Shown here: positions 8,052 through 16,680 of the stretch, piece after piece | Layout: every line of letters begins with the position of its first letter | How positions within the stretch are numbered: position 1 is the first letter of the stretch | NCBI GenBank assembly: GCA_965221845.1 | Contig: OZ244919.1 | Span: 2,108,001-2,172,000, forward strand | Direction of reading: 5' to 3' | Origin: JAJEFO01 sp965221845 | GTDB lineage: Bacteria > Pseudomonadota > Alphaproteobacteria > Rhodobacterales > Rhodobacteraceae | DNA: 64,000 nt | The notes under the pieces: model-generated | What the model was told of the DNA's origin: nothing | The model's database searches: none | Seen by the model: only the letters and a program-made list of their open reading frames with translations | Translations under genes and position numbers: made by a program

Positions 8052-8239
8052 CGGATCCGCGGATGTTGGAGTGCCTTTGCCGCGCCATCGAATGGGACGA
8101 CCGACGTCCGCGAATGTCAGGAATGGATGAATGTCGTCGCATCGCAAACAGTCCGGGATGCTTCCATTCGATTCATAACGGCTTACATGCATGGCAGCAT
8201 CCGTGTATCGTTGGTCGAGGGACGGAGTTCAGGCAGGTC

Positions 8240-8740
8240 ATGCGGGCGGTCTTCAGGTTCTGTGTCTTGGTTGCGCTTGTCGCGTTGCTGGCAGGCTGCG
8301 CATCGAAGTTCCGGCGCTATGACGGGCCGAATGTCACCCACGTAACCGTTCACAAGGGCGCGCGGACCATGAATCTCCATCACGGAGACAAGGTCCTGAA
8401 GTCCTACAAGGTCGATCTGGGCTTTGCGCCGGAGGGTGACAAGAAGGAGCAGGGTGACGGAAAGACGCCCGAAGGTTCCTACTACGTGAACCGGCGCAAC
8501 CCGGACAGCAGGTTCCACCTGTCCCTGGGGATCAATTATCCGAACGCGGAAGACGTCGCCGAAGCCAGGGCGCGCGGCGTCAATCCCGGCGGCGACATCT
8601 TCATTCATGGCCGGGGCTCCCGGCGGCCCTTTCGTCGGCAGTCTGACTGGACATGGGGCTGCATCGCCGTGACGAATTCGGAAATGGAGGAAGTCTACGC
8701 GATGGTCCGCAACGGAACGCCGGTTCGCATCCATCGGTAG
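8240..8740 (+). CDS. L,D-transpeptidase (YkuD) lipoprotein
   Basis: 166 aa from the ATG at 8240, preceded by an AGG-type ribosome site and giving a perfect lipoprotein signal: MRAVFRFCVL, a hydrophobic core, then LLAGC with lipidated Cys20. The YkuD catalytic domain shows FIHGRGS (His123-Gly124) and WGCIAV with nucleophile Cys141. Enzymes of this type make or exchange L,D cross-links in peptidoglycan or attach proteins to it, in the periplasm. The spacing between HG and GCI is typical. It is followed convergently by a CAP-domain lipoprotein gene 45 bases away. Confidence 0.85.
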   Translation: MRAVFRFCVLVALVALLAGCASKFRRYDGPNVTHVTVHKGARTMNLHHGDKVLKSYKVDLGFAPEGDKKEQGDGKTPEGSYYVNRRNPDSRFHLSLGINYPNAEDVAEARARGVNPGGDIFIHGRGSRRPFRRQSDWTWGCIAVTNSEMEEVYAMVRNGTPVRIHR

Positions 8741-8785
8741 CGCGCCGCTCTGTTTCGATCCCGCGCCGCCTTCGCCTCGCGTTCC

Positions 8786-9295
8786 CTACGCAGGCGCGCC
8801 CATGACAAGCGTCCACCATATCTTGCCGGACGGCTCCTGGTGCCAGGCAAAGCCGATGTCGCGGGCGCGCGGATCAAGGATCACCTGCCGGGCCTCCGGC
8901 CTTTCCATCCAAGCCGAGAGCGTCTCGATCTCGGTTTCATAGGTTTCGGAGATGTTTTCGCCAGTGAGGCGGCCCGGGTACCCGGTGCGGGCCACGCGAT
9001 CCAGGGGGCTGGAGCCGTCCGCCCCGAAGTGCCATGGCCGGTTCTGGACCGACATGTCGAGCGCGTGCGTCTTCGCCGCGGCGTTGAGGTGCGCGGACAG
9101 CCTGACGGCTGCCAGCCCGCCCGCCTCGCGCAGGACGTTCACGGAATCGAGCATGCGGAACTGGATACGCGCCTGGTCGTGGTCCCCTATCCGGTAGATC
9201 TTGGGCACCGGCCTTCCGTCGGGCCCCAGCAACGGCTCGTTCTCCGCGCAGGACGCGAGGGCAAGGACGGCAATCAGCAGGCAGGCACGGAACAT
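8786..9295 (-). CDS. CAP/SCP-domain lipoprotein
   Basis: 169 aa from ATG 9295, chosen because it places the lipobox LASC (Cys16) at the usual distance; an upstream ATG at 9328 adds 11 residues. The mature protein is a bacterial CAP domain (YkwD-like). It has AHLNAAAKTHALDMSVQNR followed by WHFGADGSSPLDR and TGENISETYE, then ARDIGFAWHQEPSGKIWWTL near the end, matching the HxxxM, H-x-x-GENI and WVQxFG-type blocks. The biochemical role of bacterial CAP proteins is unsettled. A periplasmic envelope function beside L,D-transpeptidases is reasonable but inferred. Confidence 0.8.
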   Translation of the reverse strand: MFRACLLIAVLALASCAENEPLLGPDGRPVPKIYRIGDHDQARIQFRMLDSVNVLREAGGLAAVRLSAHLNAAAKTHALDMSVQNRPWHFGADGSSPLDRVARTGYPGRLTGENISETYETEIETLSAWMERPEARQVILDPRARDIGFAWHQEPSGKIWWTLVMGAPA

Positions 9296-9597
9296 CTTCG
9301 ACCGCCAGGACAGGGATGGTCCGTCCATACCCGCATGTTACGTCCGGATCAAACGCCGGCATGCCCGGGGGTGCATCCCAAATTTGTTGACCGCCATGAT
9401 TCGCCGGCGCTGCTGCACTGTCATTCCATCGAGAAAACAAGGCTGTCAGACATCCTCGAACAGCAGGCAGGCTGGACCATTGGGACCCGAGTCAACCAGG
9501 GCCCGTTGACAGTCATCTTGCGAATCGCGCGGCCCCATGCCACGTCCTGCCCCGACGACCGCCGGAAAGGCGGCCCGGGCAGGAAGCAGGCGGCATC

Positions 9598-10268
9598 ATG
9601 AATGCAGACGGGACGGTGACGGCCGGCGCCATGCGGGCGCGGACCGGGGACATGCTGCCGGGCAGGGCGTCCGACCCCGGCGGCACGGCGGCGGACAGCC
9701 GCCGCTTCACGGAGGCGGTGCCGTGGCGGTTCCGCACGGGGTCGCCGTGGCGCGGCCTCCCCGAGCGGTCCGGGAACCGGGACGGCGTCTCCAGGCGGTT
9801 CCGGCGCCGGCCGCTTCCGGGGGTCTTCGCGCGCGTTTCCGACGCCTTGTCCGAGGAGTCCGGCCTGGAGTGCGTGTCCGGCGCAAGAGGGGGACCTCGG
9901 GCCAGGGGACCGGACGTTCCAGAGGCGGCCTGACGAGCAAGGTCGTGGCCGTCGTGGACGCCATGGGACATCTCGTGCGGTTCACGATCCTTCCCGGCCA
10001 GGCGCACGACCCGAGGGGGTGCCGGGGCTTCTCGACGGCCTGGCGTTCGGGGCCTTCGTCGGTGACAAGGCGTTCGACGCCGACTGGCTCCTGGAGGACC
10101 TTGCGGAACGCGGGGCGGAGGCGGCGGTCCCGTCGAGGCGGAGCCGGACGGTGCCGCGGGCGCATGACCGGGACGTGTACGGGTGGCGGCACCTGACGGA
10201 GAGCCTCTTCGCGAAGACCGGCGAGAGCTTCGCGGCGGGGACCGCCTCGTCGCCGGCGTGGTGGCGGC
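9598..10268 (+). pseudogene. IS5-family (IS427-like) transposase, multiply frameshifted
   Basis: Pieces in three frames align in order with IS427-type enzymes. First come DMLPGRASDPGGTAADSRRF and WRFRTGSPWRGLPERSGNRD (from 9598), then GRSRGGLTSKVVAVVDAMGH and RFTILPGQAHD (about 9920-10010). Last are GLAFGAFVGDKAFDADWLLE (about 10030-10100) and RDVYGWRHLTESLFAKT (about 10170-10220). The expected MIDGT catalytic segment is eroded. The C-terminal end is cut by MITE B. Non-functional. Confidence 0.75.
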
Positions 10269-10270
10269 GA

Positions 10271-10414
10271 GGGTGCAGCCCAATTTTTTGACTCGGGCCC
10301 CCAATGGTCCAACTTGCCTGCAGTTCAAGAGAGTCGGGCAGCCTTGTTTTCTTGACAAAGTGATGGTGCGGCAGCGCCAGCGAATCATGGCGGTCAAAAA
10401 AATGGGATGCACCC
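10271..10414 (-). mobile_element. MITE copy B (inside the IS5 relic)
   Basis: 144 bp, the same length as copy C, beginning GGGTGCAGCCCAATTTTT and ending GGGATGCACCC. It is flanked by the direct repeat GTGGCGGCGA (10261-10270 and 10415-10424), a 9-10 bp target duplication. Its internal sequence matches copies A and C throughout with scattered differences. It has no coding capacity. Confidence 0.85.
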
Positions 10415-10560
10415 GTGGCGGCGACATGACTGTCAACGGGCCCTAATCTGGGCTACACCCCATGCCCGGCAAGCGGGCTGACGCCACTGTGAATTGAGTC
10501 TGCCGGTCCCATTCTCTATGCTTGCCCGCGAGCGCGAACCTTGAAACCGGGAGGCAGCAT

Positions 10561-11142
10561 TTGGCGCGCAATCTTTTCACGCGCCGCGTGTTTCTCGCGG
10601 CCTCGGCCGCGGCGACGGCCGCGCCGTCAGCCGCCCAGCAGGGCACGACAGAATTCCGGGATCCGGTTGCGGGGAAGGTGCGCCGCAACGCGTCGGGCTT
10701 TCGGGCCCTGGACTGGCGGCACTATTTTGACAACACCCGCAACGGCGCGATCCTCGCGGACATCTCTGCGCGCGCGCTTCACTACTGGAACGAAGACCAG
10801 TCGATCTACAAGCTCTACCCGACCAGCGTGCCGATGTCCGAGGACCTCACCCGTCGGGGACACACGAAGGTGGTTGGCAAGGTCGAGGGGCCTGACTGGC
10901 GGCCGACGCCGGCAATGAAGGAGCGCAATCCGGAATGGCCGGACTACGTCCCGCCCGGGCCGGACAACCCGCTCGGAACGCATGCGATATACCTTAGCTG
11001 GACGTATTATCGCATCCACGGCACCCATGACACGCGCAAGATCGGCCGCAGGTCCTCGAACGGCTGCATCGGCCTTTACAACGAGCACATCTCGGAACTC
11101 TACGCCCTTGCGAAAGTCGGGACGAAGGTCCTGGTGATCTGA
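10561..11142 (+). CDS. L,D-transpeptidase (YkuD), exported
   Basis: 193 aa from a TTG start at 10561. GGGAGG at 10549-10554 is ideally spaced before it, whereas the longer frame has no ribosome site. The N-terminus NLFTRRVFLAASAAATAAPS looks like a twin-arginine-type export signal. The catalytic domain has YYRIHGTH (His153) and RRSSNGCIGLYN (nucleophile Cys169), the standard HG...SxGC arrangement. Length and the substrate loop are usual for the small single-domain enzymes with a TTVFPVGLG-type N-terminal lobe. It is the second YkuD enzyme within 2.5 kb; the two share little outside the motif, so this is not a recent duplication. Confidence 0.85.
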   Translation: MARNLFTRRVFLAASAAATAAPSAAQQGTTEFRDPVAGKVRRNASGFRALDWRHYFDNTRNGAILADISARALHYWNEDQSIYKLYPTSVPMSEDLTRRGHTKVVGKVEGPDWRPTPAMKERNPEWPDYVPPGPDNPLGTHAIYLSWTYYRIHGTHDTRKIGRRSSNGCIGLYNEHISELYALAKVGTKVLVI

Positions 11143-11165
11143 AGGCGGCCGCGCCGTGCCGAAGG

Positions 11166-12227
11166 TCAGCCGCCCCAGCCGTCCACGTGCTCTCCGATAA
11201 TGTCCGAGAGCGCGTCTATGTGGGCATCGTCGTCGTTGAGGCAGGGAATGTAGCTGAAGCTCTCGCCTCCGGCGTTCTCGAAGCTCTCGCGGATCTCGCC
11301 CTTGATCTCCTCAAGCGTCTCGACGCAGTCGGCCGCAAACGCCGGCGCGACCACGGCAATGCGCTTCCGTCCGGTCTTCGCGAGATCCGCCACCTCGTCG
11401 ACCGTGTAGGGCTTGAGCCATTCCTCGGGGCCGAACCGGGACTGGAACGTCGTCACGATGCTGCCGTCCTGCCACTTCAGCCGCTCCTTCAGGAGCCGGG
11501 TCGTCTTCTGGCACTGGCAGTGATACGGGTCGCCTTCCGTCAGGTAGCGCTCCGGCATGCCGTGATACGAGCAGACGAGGATGTCGGGCGCGGCGCTCGA
11601 CCCGGCGAGGCCGCGCTCGACGGAGCGCGCCAGCGCCTCGATGTAGGACGGATGATCGAAATACGCCGGAACGGTGCGGACTGCCGGCTGCCACTTTTCG
11701 GCCATGAGCGAGCGGAAGAACCGGTCGTTCGCCGTGGCGGTCGTTGCGCCGGCGTACTGGGGGTACAGCGGAAAGAAGAGGATCCGGCGACACCCGGCGT
11801 CGATGAGCGACCGGACCTTCGATTGCGTGGAGGGATTGCCGTAGCGCATGCAGAAATCGACGAGGACGCGCTCGCCGTGGCGCCGGGCGAGCGCGGACCG
11901 CACCTTCGCGACCTGCGCCTTGGTGATCGTCATGAGCGGGCTCTCGCCGCCCTCCTCGTTCCATATCGACCTGTAGGCCGCCCCGGAGGTGAAGGGCCGG
12001 CGGGACAGGATCACGGCCTGAAGCAGCGGCTGCCATTTCCAGGGCGCGTAGTCGATGACACGGCGGTCGGAAAGAAACTCGTTCAGGTAGCGCCGCATCG
12101 ACCAGTAGTCGTATCCGTCCGGCGTGCCGAGATTCGCCAGAAGCACGCCGGTCCTGTCCGGTGGAAGGTCCGGGTGTCCGGGCGGCAGCTGGGCGTCTTC
12201 GTCCATCATCGCCATGCCATCCATCAC
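11166..12227 (-). CDS. hemH: Ferrochelatase
   Basis: 353 aa. It inserts Fe2+ into protoporphyrin IX, the last step of heme synthesis. The text shows the family signature around LVCSYHGMPERYLTEGDPYH with the metal-site His, preceded by FFPLYPQYAGATTATANDRF and followed by TTFQSRFGPEEWLKPYTVD and VVAPAFAADCVETLEEI with the active-site Glu. Length is normal. The ATG overlaps the TGA of the methyltransferase gene upstream by four bases, so the two are co-translated. The N-terminal Met-rich stretch offers several alternative starts (12227 to about 12206). Confidence 0.95.
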   Translation of the reverse strand: MMDGMAMMDEDAQLPPGHPDLPPDRTGVLLANLGTPDGYDYWSMRRYLNEFLSDRRVIDYAPWKWQPLLQAVILSRRPFTSGAAYRSIWNEEGGESPLMTITKAQVAKVRSALARRHGERVLVDFCMRYGNPSTQSKVRSLIDAGCRRILFFPLYPQYAGATTATANDRFFRSLMAEKWQPAVRTVPAYFDHPSYIEALARSVERGLAGSSAAPDILVCSYHGMPERYLTEGDPYHCQCQKTTRLLKERLKWQDGSIVTTFQSRFGPEEWLKPYTVDEVADLAKTGRKRIAVVAPAFAADCVETLEEIKGEIRESFENAGGESFSYIPCLNDDDAHIDALSDIIGEHVDGWGG

Positions 12228-13087
12228 AGCCGGCCCTTCTTGTCCAGCGGAGCGGCCGCCGAGGCCGGCTGCCGCTTCATGCCGGATTCAGTCACGCCGA
12301 GGGCGTCGGCGAGACGGATGCCGGCGCTGCCGGGCCGGAGCGGCTTCTGCTGGCTTTCCGAGGGGGCCCAGCCCGTCAGGAAGACCAGCTCGAAGGTCGC
12401 GACCAGATGGCCGTCATCGGAAAAGCCCCGTCGGTACGCTCTCTCGGCCTCGCGAAAGATCTCCCGGCGGGCAAAGGACCTGCTCCGGGACGCAAGGGCG
12501 CTGGTCTCGCCCATCGCCCGCAGGTCCGCGGCCAGCCTGGCGATGCCGGGGTAGCGGACCGTCGTGCTGACGCTGTCGGCGACGGGAAGCGCGAGGCCGG
12601 CGCGTTCAAGAAGCCCGCCAAGGCTGGCGATGTCCGCCATGGGAAGGACACGCGGGGAAAGGCCCCCCGAAAGGCGGGCCTCTGCCTCGGCAAGCGACGC
12701 GCGGAGCTCATGCAGCGTGAGGCCGCCGAACGTCACGCCAAGGAACAGTCCGTCGGGGACGAGAGCGAGGCGGGACTGGACGATCTGGCCAACCGGGTCG
12801 TCGGCCCAATGCAGGCCAAAGCAGTGGAGGACCAGGTCGTGGGCTTCGCGGGAGAGCGCAAGCGCGGGCGTGTCGTCGATGCGCCGCGCGTCCGGAAACA
12901 GCCTCGCCAAGGGCGGCGTCACGTGCCCGATCAGGACGACGGCGTCAAAGTCCCTTTTCAGGTCGGCGAGCCGCTCCCGGATCTCGAACGCCGCCTCTTC
13001 GTGAAGAAAGCTCTCCGGCGAACGGCCCGCGCGGGCGCGATGCAGCGCAAGTGCCTTGCGGTCGGTGAATTCCGGCGGGCCGGTCAT
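12224..13087 (-). CDS. Class I SAM-dependent methyltransferase (BioC/NDUFAF5-like)
   Basis: 287 aa from ATG 13087 (MTGPPEFTDRKALALHRARA); the frame extends upstream without a better start. It resembles the alphaproteobacterial BioC/NDUFAF5-like methyltransferases: an N-terminal DRKALALHRARA block, FLHEEAAFEIRERLADLKRD, a Rossmann core with DAVVLIGH, and LHCFGLHWADDPVGQIVQ (the LxLHWVND-like motif). The usual glycine-rich SAM motif is weak. The mitochondrial homologue modifies a complex I subunit; the bacterial role is less clear. It is co-translated with hemH. In related genomes a comF-type gene often sits between this gene and grx; here that gap is only about 140 bases. Confidence 0.75.
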   Translation of the reverse strand: MTGPPEFTDRKALALHRARAGRSPESFLHEEAAFEIRERLADLKRDFDAVVLIGHVTPPLARLFPDARRIDDTPALALSREAHDLVLHCFGLHWADDPVGQIVQSRLALVPDGLFLGVTFGGLTLHELRASLAEAEARLSGGLSPRVLPMADIASLGGLLERAGLALPVADSVSTTVRYPGIARLAADLRAMGETSALASRSRSFARREIFREAERAYRRGFSDDGHLVATFELVFLTGWAPSESQQKPLRPGSAGIRLADALGVTESGMKRQPASAAAPLDKKGRL

Positions 13088-13229
13088 GTCGGCGTGAAGG
13101 TAAGGCGGGGCGCCGCGAATGCAACGCGCATTCCGGCCCGCATGCCGCCGTCGGCCCCGCGTCACGCAGCCACTGGCGTGAGCGGCGCCAAGCCGCTATC
13201 TGGGTCCGCGCCTGTCCGGGGTCGGCTGA

Positions 13230-13490
13230 ATGAAGACCGTCGAGATCTATACATCGCCCCTTTGCGGATATTGTCATGCGGCAAAGCGCCTTCTGGCAGG
13301 AAAGGGCGTGCCGTTTGCCGAGATCGACGTGGCGGACGCCCCGGAGGCGCGGCTGGAAATGATGCGGCGCGCCAACGGGCGCCGGACGGTTCCGCAGATA
13401 TTCGTCGGGGACCGTCACGTTGGCGGATACGACGACCTTTCGGCGCTGGAGCGGCGCGGCGAGCTGGATCCGTTGCTGGAAGCGCAATGA
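13230..13490 (+). CDS. grxC: Glutaredoxin 3
   Basis: 86 aa, single thioredoxin-fold domain. The dithiol active site is C12-G-Y-C15 (SPLCGYCHAAKRLL), differing from the usual CPYC by Gly for Pro. TVPQIFVGDRHVGGYDDL supplies the cis-Pro and the glutathione-binding GG. It reduces disulfides and mixed glutathione disulfides in the cytoplasm. Its stop overlaps the start of the nitrilase gene (ATGA). Confidence 0.92.
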   Translation: MKTVEIYTSPLCGYCHAAKRLLAGKGVPFAEIDVADAPEARLEMMRRANGRRTVPQIFVGDRHVGGYDDLSALERRGELDPLLEAQ

Positions 13491-14314
13491 AGGCCGCCCT
13501 TCTCCAGCTGAACGCGTCCGATGATCCGCGGCAGAACCTGCGTACGGCATCATGCCTTGTGGCGGAAGCCGCGGAAGCCGGCGCGAGGTTCGTCCTGACG
13601 CCGGAGGTGACAAACTGCGTCTCCGCGAGCAGGGCGCGTCAGGACGAGGTGCTGGCCGTGGAGGAGCGGGACAGGACGCTCGCCGCGCTGCGTCGAATGG
13701 CCGCGCGGCTCGACATCTGGCTTCTGCTCGGGTCGCTGGCACTGAAGTCGGGCGACGGGCAACGGTTCCTGAACCGGTCCTTCCTGATCTCGCCGCATGG
13801 CGAAGTCACCGCGCGGTACGACAAGATCCACATGTTTGACGTCACGATCAGCGAGACCGAGCGCTACCGCGAGAGCGACGCGTACCGTGCCGGAGACAGG
13901 GCGGTGCTGGGGAGGGTGGACGACGTGCCGGTCGGGCTCACGATATGCTACGACCTGCGGTTCCCGTACCTTTTCCGGGGCCTTGCGAAGGCCGGCGCCA
14001 GGATTCTCGCGGTGCCATCGGCGTTTTCGCCGGAAACCGGAAAGGCTCACTGGGAGGCGCTGCTTCGCGCGCGCGCCATCGAGACCGGCTGCTTCGTTCT
14101 TGCGCCGGCGCAATGCGGCGTCCACCGGACGCGCGAGGGCCGGCAGAGAGCGACTCACGGACATTCCCTCGCGGTCGACCCGTGGGGCCGGGTCCTGTGC
14201 GACGGCGGGGAGTCGCCCGGCGTCAGCCTGGTTGACCTGGACATGGGCGAGGTCGATGAGGCGCGGCGCCGGATCCCGTCGCTGACCGGTGAACAGCCCT
14301 ACCTCAAGGCCTGA
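13487..14314 (+). CDS. Carbon-nitrogen hydrolase (Nit-type, likely deaminated-glutathione amidase)
   Basis: 275 aa from the ATG at 13487 overlapping the grxC stop. It is a nitrilase-superfamily member with the catalytic triad Glu40 (VLTPEVTN), Lys113 (RYDKIHMFD) and Cys154 (LTICYDLRFP). The KIHMFDV and CYDLRFPYLFRGLA wording is typical of Nit1/NitC proteins that hydrolyse deaminated glutathione, a repair role that fits its coupling to a glutaredoxin. Length is normal. The next gene starts within its stop codon (TGATG). Confidence 0.88.
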   Translation: MKAALLQLNASDDPRQNLRTASCLVAEAAEAGARFVLTPEVTNCVSASRARQDEVLAVEERDRTLAALRRMAARLDIWLLLGSLALKSGDGQRFLNRSFLISPHGEVTARYDKIHMFDVTISETERYRESDAYRAGDRAVLGRVDDVPVGLTICYDLRFPYLFRGLAKAGARILAVPSAFSPETGKAHWEALLRARAIETGCFVLAPAQCGVHRTREGRQRATHGHSLAVDPWGRVLCDGGESPGVSLVDLDMGEVDEARRRIPSLTGEQPYLKA

Positions 14315-14784
14315 TGCCCGCCTCCCGGGACATCGTTGACCAGCTGGCCATCGCGCTGTTCAGCGAGATGTTCATGGCGGACCACCTGGTTCGAAACCGG
14401 ATTTCCAGGGCCTTGCCCAAGGGAATGAAGCTCAGCCAGTTCTCGATACTGCATCACCTGGCCCGCTTCGGAGGGGAGCGGACCCCGGCGGACCTGGCGC
14501 GCGCCTTTCACGTCTCGCGCGGCGCGATGACGAACACGATCGGCAGGCTGCAGGCTGCAGGGTTCGTTCACGTCCGGCCCGACTGGAGCGACGCGCGGAA
14601 GAAGCTGGTCGCCATCAGCCCCGCGGGCCGCAAGGCGTGGAACGCGGCCCTGGCATCGGTCGCTCCCGTCCTGGCGCAGGCGGTCGGCGCGATCGATGGG
14701 GAGCGGTTGCGGGCGGCATTGCCCGTGATGCGTGAATTGCGCCAGCGACTTGACGAGACGGTCAGGGACGAAGAGACGTCGTGA
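14314..14784 (+). CDS. MarR-family transcriptional regulator
   Basis: 156 aa. It has a winged helix-turn-helix of MarR type: LSQFSILHHLARFGGERTPA, DLARAFHVSRGAMTNTIGRL (recognition helix) and the wing GFVHVRPDWSDARKKLVAIS. Terminal helices provide dimerisation. The ATG shares its G with the preceding TGA codon, so it is translated with the nitrilase. Target genes are unknown; conservation of this position in Rhodobacterales-like genomes suggests regulation of its own operon. The 3' end overlaps ubiG convergently by 23 bases. Confidence 0.88.
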   Translation: MPASRDIVDQLAIALFSEMFMADHLVRNRISRALPKGMKLSQFSILHHLARFGGERTPADLARAFHVSRGAMTNTIGRLQAAGFVHVRPDWSDARKKLVAISPAGRKAWNAALASVAPVLAQAVGAIDGERLRAALPVMRELRQRLDETVRDEETS

Positions 14785-15514
14785 CGTAGTTCACTGAAAG
14801 GTCGCGGTCCGAAAGCCGCCAGCGCCATCCGAAAGGGTCGAAGACGAAGCCGCTTCGATCCACCGGGGAAAGCCCTGCCCGGCGAAGCAGGGCGAAGATC
14901 TCGTCAGGGGTCAGGAACCTCGACCACTGGTGCGTGCCCGCAGGCAGCCACCGCATGACGTATTCCGCACCGACGATCGCGAGGGCGAAGCTCCTCGCGG
15001 TCCGGTTTATGGTCGAGCAGGCCATCAGCCCGCCCGGCTTCAGCAGGTCGTGGCAGGCCGCGAGGAAGGCGCCCGGATCGGACACGTGCTCCACCACCTC
15101 CATGTTCAGGACCGCGTCGAATGATTCGCCCTCGTCGACGAGATCCTCGGCCGTGGCGTGGCGGTAGTCGACGGACAGCCCGTGCTCTTCCGCGTGCAGC
15201 CGGGCCACCGCGACATTGCGTTCCGCCGCATCGACTCCCACCACCTCCGCGCCGAGACGGGCCATGGGTTCCGACAGGAGCCCCCCGCCGCAGCCGATGT
15301 CGAGGATGCGCAGGTCGGAGAAAGGCGCGCGCCGGGAAAGGTCGCGGCCGAACTCGGCGGCGACCTGCGACGTGATGTAGTCCAGACGGCAGGGATTCAG
15401 CATGTGGAGAGGCTTGAACTTCCCGGACGGATCCCACCACTCGGCGGCCATGGCCTGGAACTTCTCGATTTCCCGAGGGTCGATCGTCGATGCCCTGGAC
15501 ATGTCGTCTTTCAC
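14762..15514 (-). CDS. ubiG: Ubiquinone biosynthesis O-methyltransferase
   Basis: 250 aa. It catalyses both O-methylations of ubiquinone synthesis. Diagnostic blocks are FQAMAAEWWDPSGKFKPLHM and NPCRLDYI at the N-terminus, the SAM site LRILDIGCGGGLLSEPMARL, then GVDAAERNVAVARLHAEE and NMEVVEHVSDPGAFL, and GTHQWSRFLTPDE toward the C-terminus. Length and order are typical. It is divergent from the peptidase gene, with only 57 bases between the two starts; a TTATATAGC segment there could serve as a shared or overlapping -10 region. Confidence 0.93.
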   Translation of the reverse strand: MKDDMSRASTIDPREIEKFQAMAAEWWDPSGKFKPLHMLNPCRLDYITSQVAAEFGRDLSRRAPFSDLRILDIGCGGGLLSEPMARLGAEVVGVDAAERNVAVARLHAEEHGLSVDYRHATAEDLVDEGESFDAVLNMEVVEHVSDPGAFLAACHDLLKPGGLMACSTINRTARSFALAIVGAEYVMRWLPAGTHQWSRFLTPDEIFALLRRAGLSPVDRSGFVFDPFGWRWRLSDRDLSVNYVTTSLRP

Positions 15515-15571
15515 CGGCTCCTGTCGAAAATGTTCCGTGAATCGGCCTGCGCTCCGTTATATAGCGCCTTC

Positions 15572-16558
15572 ATGGACAAACCGTCAGACCAAAAAACGGC
15601 TTCGCAGCATCTCTACCCGCGGACCGACCCTTATGACCAGGCGATGCTCGACGTCGGCGACGGCCACCGGATCCATGTCGAGCAGTGCGGCAACCCGAAC
15701 GGAGCGCCGGTCGTCATCCTGCACGGCGGGCCGGGCGGCGGATGCAATCCGGCCATGCGGCGGTATTGCGATCCGGATTTCTACCGGATCATCCTCTTCG
15801 ACCAGCGCGGCTGCGGGCGGTCCCGTCCGCATGCCAGCGTCTGTTGCAACACGACCTGGCACCTTGTGCGCGACATGGAGGCGATCCGGGAGACCCTCGA
15901 CCTTGACAGATGGAGCGTCTTCGGCGGAAGCTGGGGCGCCGCGCTTGCCCTGATCTACGGGATCACCCATCCCGAACGGGTGGCGAACTTCATTCTCCGC
16001 AGCGTCTTCCTGATGACCCAGGCGGAGCTCGACTGGTTCTACGGCGGAGGTGCGGGCGCGTTCTGGCCGGATGTCTGGTCGCGCTTCGCCGGCATGGTTC
16101 CCGAGCCTGAGCGGCATGACCTGATTGCCGCTTATGCGCGACGGCTCTTTTCCGGCGACGTGAAGACCGAGGCCCGCTTCGCCCGGGCATGGGCCGGCTG
16201 GGAGAACGCCCTGGCCTCCATGCGGAACGACGGTTCGGGAAGCTCGAGCCCGGCCGAGTTCGCCCGGGCCTTTGCCCGGCTCGAGAACCACTATTTCACG
16301 AACAAGGGCTTTCTCGACCACGACGGCTGGATCGAGGCCAATCTCGATCGCGTTTCAGGCATCCCCGGCTTCATCGTGCACGGCAGGTACGACATGATAT
16401 GCCCGCCGTCGGGCGCGTTTCGGCTGCATGCGCTCTGGCCGGGATCGAGCCTGAGAATCGTTCCTCGCGCGGGCCACGCACTCAGCGAGCCGGGAATAAG
16501 CGCGGAACTCGTGCGCGTGACCGACGGGCTGCGAACGCGTGGCCGCGCCCGGGACTGA
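15572..16558 (+). CDS. pip: Proline iminopeptidase
   Basis: 328 aa alpha/beta hydrolase (peptidase S33) that removes N-terminal proline from peptides in the cytoplasm. It shows the oxyanion segment HGGPGGGCNP (51-60), FDQRGCGRSRPHAS, the nucleophile elbow GGSWGAALAL with Ser120, a C-terminal Asp in IVHGRYDMICP, and the catalytic His in PRAGHALSEPG. The ATG at 15572 gives the standard N-terminus (LYPRTDPYDQAMLDVGDGH); an upstream open frame overlaps ubiG and is not coding. Confidence 0.92.
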   Translation: MDKPSDQKTASQHLYPRTDPYDQAMLDVGDGHRIHVEQCGNPNGAPVVILHGGPGGGCNPAMRRYCDPDFYRIILFDQRGCGRSRPHASVCCNTTWHLVRDMEAIRETLDLDRWSVFGGSWGAALALIYGITHPERVANFILRSVFLMTQAELDWFYGGGAGAFWPDVWSRFAGMVPEPERHDLIAAYARRLFSGDVKTEARFARAWAGWENALASMRNDGSGSSSPAEFARAFARLENHYFTNKGFLDHDGWIEANLDRVSGIPGFIVHGRYDMICPPSGAFRLHALWPGSSLRIVPRAGHALSEPGISAELVRVTDGLRTRGRARD

Positions 16559-16680
16559 CACGCCGCACGCGCCTGCGACAGGCGCGCTCGAGCCGCGCCC
16601 TTCGCCCCGGAGGGAATCAGGCCGGCGACGGGCGATCAGGCTTCGGCAGGCGTCATCAGGGGGATCGATGTTTGTGCCGG

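Larger units (their letters stand above)
9498..10444 (+). mobile_element. IS5-family (IS427-like) element inserted in MITE A, defective
   Basis: The ends are perfect 19-bp inverted repeats AGGGCCCGTTGACAGTCAT (9498-9516 and 10426-10444). The element lies exactly within MITE A and has itself received MITE B at 10271-10414. Without MITE B and its 10-bp duplication it would be about 0.8 kb, the usual size for this group. The transposase frame is broken. No clear duplication is seen at its own insertion point. Confidence 0.8.
9369..10460. mobile_element. MITE copy A, split by an IS5-family element
   Basis: The left part, 9369-9497, begins GGGTGCATCCCAAATTTG; the right part, 10445-10460, is AATCTGGGCTACACCC. 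Joined, they form a 145-bp copy of the repeat seen intact at 16681-16824. The whole is bracketed by a perfect 9-bp target duplication CATGCCCGG (9360-9368 and 10461-10469). This shows that the two parts belong to one insertion event later interrupted by 9498-10444. Confidence 0.85.

Noticed and set aside
9369..10460. CRISPR-like repetition from the recurring MITE sequences
   Set aside because: The copies are 144-145 bp, in different orientations, flanked by target duplications, with no regular spacers.
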